Source of the DNA: Geosiphon pyriformis
Taxonomy: Eukaryota > Glomeromycota > Glomeromycetes > Archaeosporales > Geosiphonaceae
Length of the DNA stretch: 64,000 nt
Assembly: GCA_016748015.1 (NCBI GenBank)
Contig: JAAOMT010000047.1
Coordinates: 145,258-209,257 of the forward strand
Reading direction: 5' to 3'
In this document: piece by piece, positions 48,801-61,513 of the stretch
How positions within the stretch are numbered: position 1 is the first letter of the stretch
How the letters are laid out: each line of letters begins with the position of its first letter
Notes under the pieces: model-generated
Told to the model about the DNA's origin: nothing
Seen by the model: the letters and a program-made list of their open reading frames with translations, nothing else
The model's database searches: none
Translations under genes and position numbers: made by a program

Positions 48801-50918
48801 AATTAGAAGCAAAATGATATTAAAAACTTATTCTATTTGTAGTAGAAATATTTTTTATTAATTCAAAGCTAGAGACTAAATAAAATTAACTTTTCTTTTT
48901 TAAAATACCAACAAGGGTTTTTTACCAGTTCAAATAACTGATAATGTTTTATATCTTCTAGCAACTTTTTTCTTAATAAAATTTTTTTTTTGAAAGAAAC
49001 ATATAAAAATAGCATAAAGAGACAACCATATTAATTTTACTATTGGTTCTGTTAAATTTAATATTATTTTATTCAAATACATCTATTTATATATTTTATA
49101 CAATATCTGTATCCTTTTTGTATTATACAAAAACCCAACATCATTTTTTTAAATAAAGTTAATTGAAAATAAAAAAGAAAACAGCTATCGAACTGTCTCA
49201 TGCTTATAATTTTTATATAAATGTATTTTACGGTTATAATAACATGGACTAAAAAAATTAACTTTTATATACATACATTTGTTGAAGCCAGAAATTACAA
49301 AAATATTTTACCTGTAAATTTCATAAAAATATCATAGAAAAGAGGACATAAGACTTATATAATTTTGCAATATAAACTATATTTTTTAAAATATTTTCTT
49401 CAAACTTTTTTTAATTTTAACACTCAAGATTTTATGTAGCTAAGACAACAAATCCAAGATTAAATGCAACAATTACTATATATTCTAAAAGCAAAGTAAA
49501 TTCGCAATTTACCAATTAATTAAATAAATTTTAGAAATAAATAATTGTATTTTGTTTAAAATTAACACATTCGAAAATCAATTTAGACCATGGCAAAAAA
49601 ATAATGAATATCAAAGAAAACAGAGCTTCATGATTGATAAATACAGAATTTTAAATCTAATTTACCAGTTAGAATTTTTTTATTTGAGATACTCTTGGTG
49701 GTGGGTTTGTACATTAATTTCATATTTCATATTTCCTAAATTAAAGGAAATAGCATTTTAATGAATTAAATAATTTTTTTAAAACTTTATTCTATTCATA
49801 GTATACGCTCTATTTCAGGCTGAATTATGAGAAATCAACAAACAATAATTATACTCAATACACTATAATATTGAAGTTTTTTTTATTAACTTATGCACTC
49901 CAAGAATAAGTAATCAATAATTTTAACAGAAAATATCTGATAACTAATCAAATAACATAGAATGATGCAGTTCCCATATTCCTTCCGAAAATTTATTTGA
50001 TACTCGAACAAGAATTATGAATTTTGTAAGCACAATTAATGCTCCCAAAATATTAATTTAGAAACTGCAAATCTTGGGATGGTTTTCAATAAATATTATT
50101 GTTTATAAATTGGAAAGTAATCTGTTATCCAGTGAAATTGTTTTTTTTTTGATGGTGAGCTATTAAATGATTGCTCTCTTGGGAAAATCAGCCTTTCTGA
50201 ATGGGAACAAATATTTTTTCTAATGGTAGGATTATATTATCTAAAATAACAAAATTTCCCTTGGAGTCTTAAGTTATTGATTCTATAAAAGTTTGTACAA
50301 ATAAGATTATAAAAACTAAAATTATTATTTTAGCAAGAAATTATTGCAAAAAATCTTGAAAACCTATATATTTAAAATAAAAATAATGTAGATAATTGAA
50401 CAATCTACTTGTATATCTATTCTTCAAACAATAATAAATAATTAGATGTAGCCACAACTTTACCCCAAAAAAGAGTGTTGATATAATTATTTCCTGATAA
50501 AAAAATTTTTATTCTTATTCTGCCGAATCAGATATTACCTTTTTACTTGTTGCCACTTTATACGAATATAGTATATAAGTAAGTCAAGTTTCTTTATCAT
50601 ATGGTACATGTTCTATTAAAAATACTTATCATGATCCACAAAAAAGATATGGTACCTTGAATTGTTATTTATACTCTGTGTCTCAACTATGATGTTTACT
50701 ATGTAAAATATCCAATCATCCGATGTCCAGAATATGTTTCTTTTTGCAATAATGATCCAGAAGAAAAATTCCTGTATTTGAAATGAAACTTACTATGAGC
50801 ATTTGCATGCATTCAAGATTACAAAATGGTTCATAGAGTGATATTTAAAAGGAAAAAAATCGCTTAGCCTCATTCGATCTAAAAGAAGATGTAGAATAAA
50901 GAATGTATAATATGATGA
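48801..50918. other. AT-rich DNA; possible decayed coding fragment near 50.6-50.8 kb
   Basis: Mostly low complexity. At about 50665-50788 a 41-codon open stretch reads YDVYYVKYPIIRCPEYVSFC and then NNDPEE before a stop. It has a protein-like composition but no initiator or recognised family, so it is not called. Confidence 0.4.
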
Positions 50919-50926
50919 TATAAAAG
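50919..50926 (+). promoter_or_regulatory. TATA-like box of the 51.0 kb gene
   Basis: TATAAAAG lies 65 bases upstream of the ATG at 50984, a good position for a core promoter. Confidence 0.4.
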
Positions 50927-50983
50927 AGAAGGCAGGATTTAATGTTTCCTTTTAACCTTTAACGCTTTTTTTAACTTAAAAAG

Positions 50984-51770
50984 ATGGCATACAATCTGTT
51001 TTCATGTTTTTCACTTATCTCAAACATTATTTTATTTTTTATTCAAAGTTCTAACGGTGGATATACAAGTCTTCCTACGCTAAATCCAGTCTCCTCTTCT
51101 TTAACTTACACTAACACGCCCTATATTCTGCCTATCGCCACATTTAATCCAAATACAAATAGTAGTTGTTATAAAAGTAATGAAAATTCTTCGAGTGACA
51201 ATTATCACTATGGAAATAGCAATGACGGAACTAAAGATTACCACGGTTGCAACAATATTGGCAGCTCTAATGGCAACAGTAATGGCAACAATAATGGCAA
51301 CAGTAATGGCAACAGTAATGGCAACAATAATGGCAACGGAAATATCGGCTCATGGGAATATTATTCCCCTATCACTATATGTAACGCTTGGGTTTGCTGG
51401 TAAGCATTTATTTGAGTATAGAGTAAGAGCTTGTTGTTTTAATTAATCCTAAAAATTTGATAAATTTCTTAAGGGCTGAGAAAAGAAAACGGGATGAATA
51501 TATTAGGTAAGTTTTAATTTTTAATCACAATCGAATTAAATATTACATTAAATTCATAATTTATTTGATCTTTTTTTAAACAGCCAAGCAACGCCTGAAC
51601 AGCCATCCTCACCACAAACTTTAGAGTTAACTCCTTCGTCTAAATCCCAACCCCTAAGTTCTCTACTCATTTCAGCTGGAATTAGTAAAACTGGTTTGAT
51701 TAATTTTCAATCAGCTATTTTTTTAGAAACCACAATTATAGCCTGGGTTACTTTTCTATTTATTTGTTGA
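50984..51770 (+). CDS. Unrecognised signal-peptide protein, paralog A (Asn-Gly repeat), three exons
   Basis: Predicted 211 residues. Exons: 50984-51399, 51474-51506, 51584-51770 (636 bases). It has a signal peptide (SLISNIILFFIQSSNG), a Ser/Thr/Asn-rich region, and a run of NGNS/NGNN repeats (about residues 94-118). The micro-exon supplies a basic KRKRD block right after a Trp (CNAWVCW). A Ser/Pro/Thr-rich stretch follows, then SKTGLINFQ, then a C-terminal hydrophobic segment (TTIIAWVTFLFIC) that fits a GPI signal or membrane anchor. The gene at 61.5 kb has the same ending plan: W, a 33-base micro-exon with KRD, an exon starting with Q-x-T-P, and LINFQ before a hydrophobic end. The two are therefore distant paralogs. 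KR in the basic block could be a Kex2 cleavage site. Function unknown. Confidence 0.75.
51245..51345. repeat. In-gene repeat coding NGNS/NGNN units
   Basis: Imperfect 12-base units (AATGGCAACAGT and AATGGCAACAAT) inside exon 1 of the 51.0 kb gene, about seven copies. Confidence 0.85.
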
Positions 51771-54700
51771 TAATTTAAATATATAATTTTATGAATTCAG
51801 TTAAATTTTAGTTTTTATTATATCACAATGTGAATAAGTAGAGGTATTAGAATGATTTAAAAATGAAAATAGGCTCACATGGATGTGTAATATATTATTT
51901 TATTAAAGTGTTATTATTAAAGCCATTCAAAATTATTTTACAGAATGAACAGCTGAGGCTAATATTTTATGGAAAAATGGCCAGTATCTAATATCAATTT
52001 GAATTAAATGTCTCTTAAATTAATGTGAAGAGCATTTTATTATTAACGTTAACTTCAGTACATCAAATTAATAAAGATGAATTGAGAAATTTCATTACTA
52101 AAGTAAGTAATTTGGCTATTTTCATTTTTGGATCTTAAAGCACACATATCATTGAATGATCACTGTTGCAAAATGAAGTGACAGTTTTAAAATTTAAAAT
52201 AAGAATAAATACTTAATCAAAAATAGATAAGGTACATATAGCTATTAAATGAATTTTGATATAATTAAAAAGATAAAGAATACAAGTCTTAATATATTTA
52301 ATGCTGCAAAAATAATTTTATAAAAAATTATCAAGAGATCTTTTTAAAATTTTGTCTTGCTTATTATAAAATTGGTATTATAATCCAAAAATTCTATATA
52401 TATATATATACAATATATTGAAGAAAATTCCCTCAAGTTTAATAATAATAATAATATAAAATAAAATAAAAACTTATTTTTAATTTTTGTGTTGGTTTGT
52501 AAAACACATATAAACAGTAAAAATTTTTAGCTTTTTCCAATTTTAACCACAAAATTTTATAATAATATTATATGTTTTTAGCATTAAAAGAGGTTATATA
52601 ATAATAAAAAACAATTATAACCAAAGAAACTGATTTTAAAGCACATAAATTTTTTAATAATAAATATTACACAAATAATTTCTTTATTATTCAAAGTTGC
52701 TATCTTTAACTAAAGAATTGTGAAAATTCTCAAGCTTAAAATATTTGATATTAAATTTTTTGGAATATTAATAATTAAACCCTTTCATATTCTATTTTTC
52801 AAGTAAAATATTTTAAGTTTATAATATAAATTCAAAATAATAAAGTTTTGATTAAATAATATATGGAAAATAAATAAAAACTATTATTTTATTCAATTTA
52901 TGTTTTTGGTGGAAAATTTTCAGTGTTCTGGTTTTTCATTGATTTTGCTTAAAGATATTCAATTCATCTATCACCATGGTTTTGGAAATAAAAATTAATA
53001 AAATTTTTTTAAATTTTAAAGAATTCAGATTTCTTATTATGGTTTATTTTTTCCTTTTTTTTACACGCCTATGTAAAATTTTAAATGGTTTTTAAATATT
53101 AAAATATTATAGGTTATCCCAAGAAACTATATAAAAAGAACCACTTTCGAGGAATTTTAAATGAGAAGTCTATGGATGTTCGGGGGTCTAGTTTTTGTTT
53201 GGTGATTTTAGTAAAAAAAACCATGTATCATGATACTACATAGATTATTAACAAAAGTATTGATTTTAATAATTCATGTTCCTTTGTTCCGAATAACTTG
53301 GCTAAAGGCTTTTCATATTCCTATTCATATTAATTGAGACAGTTCGTTGTTAAATTTAAGCAATTTGCTTATCAACAATATAGCATCTTGCAAACATCAT
53401 TTTTAGAGGAATTCCAGTAACCAAGGTTTGAAATCTTATGATAAAACTTTATTTATTGTAACTTTATTTATTCTTAATTTTGTTTTATTCTTGCTCCTAA
53501 TTATCTTAATAAAATCCCTATTTTGGGACATTCAGTGGTTTCAAGTTTTGATAATACGCCACGTCATTAGACCCTTGAATAATTGGTATGTGGAAAACTA
53601 CGTGTGCATAAACAACTTCGCTTCGCCACAACATCGTTACGCTATTTTTATAAATCACATTAAAGCATCACTTTTTAATGATAAAAACTAATAAGGGGGC
53701 TTTCGGATTGAATTACTAATTTTTTTATTCATAAATGGATCTCGATTGAGGAATGCGAAGAAACTATCACATCGAAATACTGCCAAAGTATAAACGGTGA
53801 AATAGTGGCACTTGCCATGAAATGCTTAAAAAAGCCTATCAAATGACAGCAGCTCTTGAATTTGTCAAACAAGCCATTAATGTTAAAATAAAATTTTTGA
53901 ATTTTGAATTATCTAAATTGATTAATAATGTCACAATTGTTTTATATGATCAGTAAAAGAAATTCATTATTTTCAAAATATTTCCTAAACAATTCTAATT
54001 TGGTTGGTGAAAGAATTTTTTTTGTTGTAAACTTTATATGTTAGTAAAAGCTAAATTTGAGGAAATGATTTTTTGGAAAATTCTTTTTTTTTTTAAAGTT
54101 ATAGGAATTTCTTTTTCGAATGCATAAAAAAATACTTTAAAATCTCATAATTTTTTTTGAAAATACAATTTTAAGATTTTCGCATTAAATAAAGGTGTTC
54201 GCCATGCGAAAAAGTTTATTGGAAAATTCAGTTTCTTGAAAGTGTAAATTTTAATATTCAATTGGGTCAATGTTTGTTTTTAATGCTTCAAAACAATGAT
54301 CCATGAAGTTAATTTTATGGTTTCTTTATTATCCTAATTTGGAAGCATTATTGCAAATTCTTTCCTAACTTGAGCTTCATTTTTCTGATATAATTTCCCC
54401 AAAAGTCCTCGAAAATTTTCTACGGCTAGTGAGCTAAATTTATTCTCACTTTAACAAAACCTGATTTTTGAATAGCATTAAATGATTAGTTTGCTCAGAT
54501 TTTAAAAAATTTAAAGACTTTAAAATATTTCTCCCAAAATTTTTTTGATTATTTCTTGAAATTTATTAGATTAGAATTAGAAATAAAGTGTTTTCCTTTA
54601 AGATAAAGGAAACGATTGCTGTCGAAACATGAATTTATTTATTTAAACAAGCGTTTTTAATCATCTAGTTCATATTTTTAATTATTAAAATAAAAATTTT

Positions 54701-55688
54701 GAGCAATGAATTTACTAAAAAATTGTGTTTCAGACTGCTAAAGTCAAAATTGTTAAATTTTCTCATACTTTAAAACGAATGCTTTTGAATTATCAATGAA
54801 AAATATACTTTAAATTTTTATTTTTTTACAATAACAGATTTTCTCATGTTAAAGCTTTACAAATCAAACTTAATTTATTATACTGTGCCATGTCTCTAAG
54901 TAATTTATTTCATAAAAAAACGTGGTTTAAGTTAAGGCACTATATAATAATAAAATTTTCACACAATGCTATCTTTGAAAATTACGGTTGTTAATGAGGA
55001 AACACAATGTCAACCATATCAAATTTCTTTACCTGAAACTGGATGCCCTAATCAAAAAAGATAATCCTAACACAGATTTATTGATTTACTGCATTTACAG
55101 AAAACGTGGCTAAATCGTGTCCCAACATGGAATTGATAATTTAAGCACTGCAATTCATCCCATTATAGGTAACTCATTTTTAATACGGAGAAAAATGTAT
55201 AGGAGAATAATACTAAACCTAGAATTACCAAGGTTTACTTTGTGCAACATTTTATTATTTACGATGATAGAGAAACTAATTTTTTGTCATACGTTTATAA
55301 TTGGACAATAAGTATCACGAAATGCAAATTTAGCAATTACTATTGTTGAAATCAACCTTCAACTACAATAGCAATAAGATTTTCGAGCAGTTGATTTATA
55401 TTGTTAAAATATAACTTTGAATCGTTACCAAAAGTTTACGAATTATAAAACCATGCGTTCCAGTTCAAGAAACAGGACAATAGCATGGTTTTGTGATAGT
55501 TAACCTGAAAAAATTGCCATATAAACGACCGCGAGAAAATGGGTTTTGAACCAGAACAGAAAAGCAACTAAAAAATATAATCAAAAGTAAAATTAAAATT
55601 CACTTTAAAAAAAGTATACCAACCAGAGAAAAAATTTTCCGAGTTTTGAAAACCTGAAAAATAATTTTTAAATTTAACAAAATTTCAA
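51771..55688. other. AT-rich gene-free DNA
   Basis: No recognisable gene. Open stretches at 53428-53691 and near 54967-55065 have no family resemblance or exon support. A (TA)n run lies near 52396-52412. Confidence 0.45.
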
Positions 55689-55696
55689 TATAAAAA
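55689..55696 (+). promoter_or_regulatory. TATA-like box of the BTB gene
   Basis: TATAAAAA lies about 40 bases upstream of the ATG at 55731. Confidence 0.4.
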
Positions 55697-55730
55697 CACA
55701 TTTTACCTTCTTAATCAATTTCAATTCAAA

Positions 55731-56228
55731 ATGCCTACCACTTCTTCAATCCTCACAAATGATCAATGCGTCCCAGAATTCGAAAATATGCTTGTTTCCA
55801 ATTTGAATCATGATCATTCACAAATGATTAACGAAATTCCAATCACCTATTACCTCGAAAAACTTCACGAATTAGGACCTTCTTTTTTCGGTGATAAATT
55901 AACAGCATTTGCCGAATTAAATATTGAGGGAATCGACGCTCCTTTCTACGTTCACAAAGAATACTTGGTCGTACAATCACTTTTCTTTCGTGAAATTTTT
56001 CAAAATATAAATGATGGTGATAAAGTGACGATATCTATTCCATCACCCGAGACATTTGCCCCAATCTTGGAATTTTTGTATGATGGTGATGCCCAAAAGT
56101 GGTATAACTCTATTACAATGAACAATTATTACAGCGTTTGGCAGAATGTTGAGTTCCTTGAGTTGACCACTGAAATTAAAGACATTTGTCTTACATTTTA
56201 TCAAAATGAAATTGAACCAAGAAAGTAA
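55731..56228 (+). CDS. BTB/POZ-domain protein, single exon
   Basis: 165 residues. The BTB/POZ fold, a dimerisation and Cullin-3-adaptor domain, covers about residues 58-130. Its marks are FAELNIEG, APFYVHKEYLVVQSLFFREI (the usual H-K-x-x-L-x-x-x-S-x-x-F block), ISIPSPETFAPILEFLYDG (the usual L-x-x-x-Y-x-G block), then VEFLELTTEIKDIC. There is no BACK, Kelch or TLDc domain after it, so the protein is a short stand-alone BTB. Such proteins are numerous in this fungal group. The reading frame is intact, with the stop 31 bases before a long (ATT)n tract in the presumed 3' untranslated region. Confidence 0.85.
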   Translation: MPTTSSILTNDQCVPEFENMLVSNLNHDHSQMINEIPITYYLEKLHELGPSFFGDKLTAFAELNIEGIDAPFYVHKEYLVVQSLFFREIFQNINDGDKVTISIPSPETFAPILEFLYDGDAQKWYNSITMNNYYSVWQNVEFLELTTEIKDICLTFYQNEIEPRK

Positions 56229-56258
56229 AACAAAATCTTGAACCAATTTTATTATTAC

Positions 56259-56321
<63 letters not shown>
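56259..56321. repeat. (ATT)n microsatellite after the BTB gene
   Basis: About 21 ATT units, directly downstream of the BTB stop codon and probably transcribed. Confidence 0.9.
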
Positions 56322-56327
56322 CATCAT

Positions 56328-57986
56328 TTATTATTGCCATTCTCATGTGTTATTGGATAAATACGAATAGTCCAACTGGTTGGAGTTACTTATATATTTA
56401 TAATGTATATTATTTGCTTACTCTTTTTATTTTATTTTTAATTTGCTACGGAAAAGTACTTGCACTTTATCAAATTACAGCTATTTTTCATTTTAATATT
56501 GATCACTTTTCGAAAAACCATCTATCAAAAATGTACATTTTTAATGATAACAATTAAAACTCTAAGCCTAAAATTTTTGTACAAAATTTTAATTTCTAAG
56601 CTTTTTTTTTTTAACATACCACAAGATTTTAAAACCAACAAATTAACATGCATGTAAAATAACTCTTTAAATTCCACATTTTTATATATATATATATAAA
56701 TAAAGAAAAATCGAAAATCGTGAAGAAATATTAAAAAATTTAATTACTACTACTCTGAATCATCTCATAATGAGAAACTTTTTAAAAAATAATTGAATCA
56801 TTTCATTTAGAAATATATATTTTTTTATTATTTCTATTAATGCAATCTATTTAAAAAATGAAAAAACAAATGTGATGTTCATTTTGAACGACCTTCGATT
56901 CAGCAAATATCCAGAGGTTTGTATTTTCAAATTTAAATTTTTCAAATTTTTATTTTGATTAAAAGTCATGTTAAGATATCTTGTCAAAAATATGAGTTCA
57001 CTGCCCAGCAGTTATTTGGTATGAAAAATTTAAAATTTAAAATAAATTTACTAATTAATATTTTTCTTATGACCATGGTAACTTTCCGACCATATCAGCT
57101 ATTAAATATTATGTAAATCTTTTTCAAGGTTTTCCAATTGGCTTTTTGTTTAAAAGAAATTTGTATCTCTATAGAAATAACTGCAATTTTCTAATTAAAA
57201 TAAGTTTAAATAAATATAAAAGGCAACATTTTTTAAGTTAAAGATTATTAAAAGAAATTTCTAAAAATTAAAGTTCCATATTGAGATAATTGAGCATGAC
57301 ACTCTTTTATATAATTAATTTTTTTTTAATGTTACTGAACCCCGATCTAAAGTTGAACGGCAGCAAACATGAAAAATGAATAATTAATTTAAACTCTTAC
57401 CAAAAATAGTGATATTTAATAATAAATGCAAAGAAATTAATCATAATTAATTTCACAAAAATCTTAAAAAAACACCATCGCCCTTAAACAATTGCGTTTG
57501 GGACCGACATATTTCAAATTCGGAGAAAAAACAAACGACTCGCAATCATTAAAGTAATTAATGATTTTTAACAGCTATGTTTATCCCGGAAAAACGTCGG
57601 AAAAGGTTTATCGTTAATATGAGAAAATCGAACATTGTACAGAGAAGGTAGCTCGACCTGGATTCTTTTTTTTGAAAATCGAAAACAAAAACATGTAATA
57701 AAATGTAAATAATTACCAAATTGCTTTGTAAATCTTGGCTTTAGGAAGAGAAAAAGACAATTAATTCTATAATAGTCTATGTAGAAGGTTTAGTTTAAAG
57801 AAAGTCTTGCATTAATCAGGCCGAAATACTTTCTTATATAACACTTTTCAGGTAGGGGTTGACAAATTGAAATTTCTACTTAATCAACGTGGTTTTGTTT
57901 TCACTTTTTGATCCGAGAGTCTTTAATACTTGAAAATCTATTAAAATACATAGATAAAAAAACTTGAAAGAAAAAATTTTTCCAAA
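56328..57986. other. Intergenic DNA, nothing recognised
   Basis: No gene recognised; a (TA)n run lies near 56686-56699. The last 500 bases are the upstream region of the Sel1 gene. Confidence 0.5.
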
Positions 57987-58571
57987 ATGAATTTCTTTTC
58001 CTGGTGCTTTTCCTGTCAAAATCTTGACGAAGATATCATTGAGACAGTTCCACTACTCCAAAATCACCAACCTCAAAATGTCCCACAACGACAACTTCAA
58101 TATCGGATACCAAGTCCAAATATCTGGCATAAAGTGACCTCGTCAAATTCTTTACCCAACATCGACATGGACGGCCATCACAATAACATAATGATACCTT
58201 ACCATTCCTTCCAAACCGGTCCTATCCCAATTTCCAGCAAAACAAAAGACCAATGGAACACTCGACAATTTTTCCTTTGTCTTTTAACGGCAGACCAAGG
58301 GTTTTCTGCGTATTATCATAAACTCGGGTGGTATTATCGATATGGTATTGGAACTCCAAGGGATGATGTGAAAGCTTTTCATTGGTATAAAAAATCCGCC
58401 GAATCTGGCGATAAATTAGGTAGAGTATCGTTAACTCAGTGCTATAAAGGTGGTATCGGGACGAAGAAAGATATGCATCAGGCTTTTAGATGGTACCAAA
58501 AAACTCAAGAATGTTTGACCCGGTGGATGGATGAAAGTCTCAGAATTACGATTTTTGGGTCACTCAATTAA
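57987..58571 (+). CDS. Sel1-like repeat protein, single exon
   Basis: 194 residues. Residues 1-100 are low complexity apart from a Cys-containing start (MNFFSWCFSC) that could be lipidated. Two Sel1-like (tetratricopeptide-type) repeats follow: the first about 105-140 (LGWYYRYGIGTPRDDVKAFH, then WYKKSAESGD) and the second about 141-176 (LTQCYKGGIGTKKDMHQAFR, then WYQK). These alpha-helical repeats act as protein-binding scaffolds. The number of repeats is small for the family, and the last 18 residues are unrelated, so the gene may be a shortened member. Sel1 proteins are greatly expanded in arbuscular mycorrhizal fungi. Partner unknown. Confidence 0.87.
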   Translation: MNFFSWCFSCQNLDEDIIETVPLLQNHQPQNVPQRQLQYRIPSPNIWHKVTSSNSLPNIDMDGHHNNIMIPYHSFQTGPIPISSKTKDQWNTRQFFLCLLTADQGFSAYYHKLGWYYRYGIGTPRDDVKAFHWYKKSAESGDKLGRVSLTQCYKGGIGTKKDMHQAFRWYQKTQECLTRWMDESLRITIFGSLN

Positions 58572-58653
58572 ATTTATAAGAGTTTGAACATTATATCGTA
58601 CATTTTGTTGATTGTACATTTTATTTGGAATAATGATGGTTAATATTTTTAAT

Positions 58654-58685
58654 TTTTAAATTAATTAATTAATTAATTAATTAAT
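58654..58685. repeat. (TTAA)n tetranucleotide run
   Basis: About seven TTAA units just downstream of the Sel1 gene. Confidence 0.85.
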
Positions 58686-58689
58686 CAAT

Positions 58690-59529
58690 TTAATTTATTT
58701 ATTTATTTTTATTTCGAGAAAATTATGAATTCAAAATATTCCTGAAAACTTTCCATTCTTCTTTAAAATATAAATCAAGTTATTTTTCAATATTATTTTT
58801 CTTCAAAAATTCCCTTGCTATTACGATTCAACAATTCAATTATATAAAATTGGTAAACCCAGTTTTTTCTAGACAAATTACTGTAGGGGTATACGAGTCA
58901 GAGAAAGCAGTGTATATATATGTATTACTGAAATCAAATTAGGTGAAACACGATGTGTTGTATAGTTTTGATGAGCTCTAAAATTTCCCTCCATCTATTT
59001 TCCAATTAAACTTTCAGTTTCTATGATCGATGGGCATACAAGTTAAATTATTTTTATCGAATGGGAATTAATGGTTTTTTCAAATTCAAAATTTTTAATG
59101 CATATCGTGACCTCCAAGTTGGTGATCAAAGCGTAACCGATCACCAGGTAATTGATTATGATGTTCGCTTTAGCAACGTAATGAAATTTGAGAATCAATC
59201 CGAAAATATATTTCACATAAACCCTCAAAATGATCTTTAAATAACCAATCTCTTAAACTACAATGAAAGCTTTTATTCAACATCAAAAACAATACTCTTG
59301 ATCAAGAATTCTTGAAATCTCCTAATCACGAAATCAGAAACACAATTTGAGGTAAATAGAAAACAAATTAAAAGAACATTAATTGAATCACTGATCAATT
59401 TTCATCAAAGTTGTTATCTACAAAATGAAAAGACTGTTCGTTTCTTAAAATCAACAATTTTAATATACAGTTTCCTATCAATCTTCTTTGTTTTTTATGA
59501 TTGGAAGTAGTAAATCACCCACCTTTACA
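58690..59529. other. Intergenic DNA, nothing recognised
   Basis: No gene recognised; this lies between the converging Sel1 gene and the minus-strand gene that follows. Confidence 0.5.
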
Positions 59530-60570
59530 TCAAACCTGTAACCACCCAATACTCTCGATTAGCTTAATACCATAAGATCCCACTTGCTCCAATATCCAAT
59601 AAGAGTTTCTTGGACGTTTGGCTACAGATTTTTCCTCGTCATCATCATCATCATCATCATCATCATCAGGAATAATTTTTCTTTTACGATGTCGTTGTCG
59701 TAAAAGTGAAGGACTCCTAATAGTAATTTTTTTCGTTTCAGTTACGGTAGTGGTGATGATTGATTTTTCAGGTGTTGTGGCCGTAGTGATCAGTGTATCT
59801 GTTATGGTCCTAATGGAAATAGGATAAGTATTTCTGCCATTAGATTGTGTTAATGCTGTTATATTTGATGAATCAATCGGGTTCATGGTGTTAAATGAGT
59901 TTAATAAAATTGAATCTTCATCTTCAAGATCCATGGAATATTCATTTTGATGGGAATGAAGAGGAGTTGAAGAGAAGCGTGATGATTTTAAAGAAGAGAT
60001 TTTGATCGGCAATTTATCAGAAGTGGATATTCGTAATATTTTGGATTGTGGTAAGGTTAGCGGTTGTGGCATCAATGATGGTAAAGTTGATACTGATGAT
60101 GGTAAGGGTGGCTTTGATGAAGCTGATGATGATAATGGTGGCAATGCGGCTGGTGGAGGTGTTGCTGATGTTGAAGTTACATTAATTTTTGGAATTATAG
60201 GTGGTGCATTAGAACCAAAAATTGGAGGTGGGATTTTGCCACCTTTTTTGGTGCTTTTGCGTTCACCCTCCCAACCATCCGCCCATTTCCAATTCTCATT
60301 TTGCATTGGCGGTATACAAGATCCGTAGTTATCCCACTTGCCGCTCGGGAATTTACGCCGTATGTAAGGCGTGGGCACCGACAGGCGCCGGTAAGAGCCT
60401 AAATGATCACTGCACAAACAGATTTGCATTTTGCTCTGCTCTGGGCCAGAAATCATAAATCTATTAGTAGAAAATGTTTTGCATCGTTCTCTCCCATTGT
60501 GGGTTAGAGCAGCACAGCGGTAGGCCGTTTTGGTTGCGGTTTTTTGGAGGCTTGAGTAGCCTTTAGGCAT
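59530..60570 (-). CDS. Unrecognised protein with N-terminal Cys/His motif, Pro/Ser-rich middle and poly-Asp run
   Basis: 346 residues, single exon, starting at MPKGYSSLQK; the frame is open for 33 codons further upstream with only a TTG start. Residues 19-56 hold RCAALTHNGRERC then ICLCSDH, i.e. C-x10-C-x20-C-x-C-x2-H, a plausible small zinc site. Next come YIRRKFPSGKWDNYGSC and WKWADGWEGERK, two Trp-rich conserved-looking blocks. A long Pro/Ser/Thr-rich disordered region follows, then a basic patch (RQRHRKRK), a run of ten Asp plus two Glu, and AKRPRNSY, which could be a nuclear localisation signal. The end (WILEQVGSYGIKLIESIGWL) looks amphipathic. A nuclear regulatory role is possible but only inferred. 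No known family is recognised. Confidence 0.7.
   Translation of the reverse strand: MPKGYSSLQKTATKTAYRCAALTHNGRERCKTFSTNRFMISGPEQSKMQICLCSDHLGSYRRLSVPTPYIRRKFPSGKWDNYGSCIPPMQNENWKWADGWEGERKSTKKGGKIPPPIFGSNAPPIIPKINVTSTSATPPPAALPPLSSSASSKPPLPSSVSTLPSLMPQPLTLPQSKILRISTSDKLPIKISSLKSSRFSSTPLHSHQNEYSMDLEDEDSILLNSFNTMNPIDSSNITALTQSNGRNTYPISIRTITDTLITTATTPEKSIITTTVTETKKITIRSPSLLRQRHRKRKIIPDDDDDDDDDDEEKSVAKRPRNSYWILEQVGSYGIKLIESIGWLQV
59637..59668. repeat. (ATC)n run coding poly-Asp
   Basis: A trinucleotide tract inside the minus-strand gene; on the coding strand GAT repeats give a run of ten Asp. Length variation is likely. Confidence 0.9.
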
Positions 60571-61513
60571 GATGAGAGAGTAATAGTGGTAATTAGAGTG
60601 ATAGTAATATTTGAAAGTTATTTTGGTTGATAAATTGAAGTGTCCATAAGTCAACAGTTTTTCCTCCAATCAAATCAAATGAAATTTGATCCTTGCCAGG
60701 AAATGTAGATTAATCAGGGTCCCGACTCTGATTTTCATAGCCTGGGTGTTTTGATACCCTAATTGAGATTTGATTAACCTGAGGCTTGCGAAAGCTAATA
60801 GTTGTTGTTCTGGATCACAAGACAAGATTGTTAAATCCCCCGTTTTCTATTAATGATTTAAAAAAAAAACGTATTTTAAATATAAATATTTCATTCTTGA
60901 AAGCTATTTTTTAAGTTCTGTGTCAATATAGGAGTAATACAAAAAATTTTGATTAGATAATCCTTTTTTTTTTTGTTTTTTGCATCTACGTGATTTCTGA
61001 AATTTTATTCCATACTAATTCAAACCTTTTTTTTGATTACCAATCGGCCTTCTCCTAGGCTTATCAGGTCCCTTATATTTTACGAGAAGCTAATTTTCAT
61101 TCGGAACAAAAAAATCGATCTCACTATTTAAAATGCTTTGTAATCCGTACGGACAAGTCTGAGCTTAAGTGATCGATGCATTTAAAGATTAGAAAGGGTT
61201 GAAACCTGCCAAATACTACGGTTTTACATCGATACTTGGAAAAGAATTGTTTGATTTAGCCTAGATCAAAGACGAAAATCATGGGCGTTTATATGGGACG
61301 AAAAGCATGCGCGAATATTTTCATATTTTTATATTACTAAAGAAAATTAGTCCAAAAGAGGAAAATATCTGGCGCTTTTCTTTTGCCCCTTCAGGTTTTA
61401 ATTTTATTTATGTATATATCGTAGACGTTTGTGAAATCTAAATAAATAATACCTCATTTTTCATTTTTATTTTCAATAGCTAACTTGTACTTTACAATCA
61501 CCTTTTTTCAAAT
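60571..61513. other. Divergent promoter region, nothing else recognised
   Basis: Lies between the minus-strand Cys/Pro/Asp-rich gene and the plus-strand gene at 61514. No repeat or gene fragment was recognised. Confidence 0.5.

Noticed and set aside
53428-53880. 87-residue frame and adjoining open stretches
   Set aside because: A hydrophobic start followed by a polar part looked gene-like, but no phase-consistent exon chain or family match could be made.
54967-55065. Short frame MLSLKITVVNEETQC and onward
   Set aside because: It is only about 32 codons, ends in a stop with no donor site, and resembles no family.
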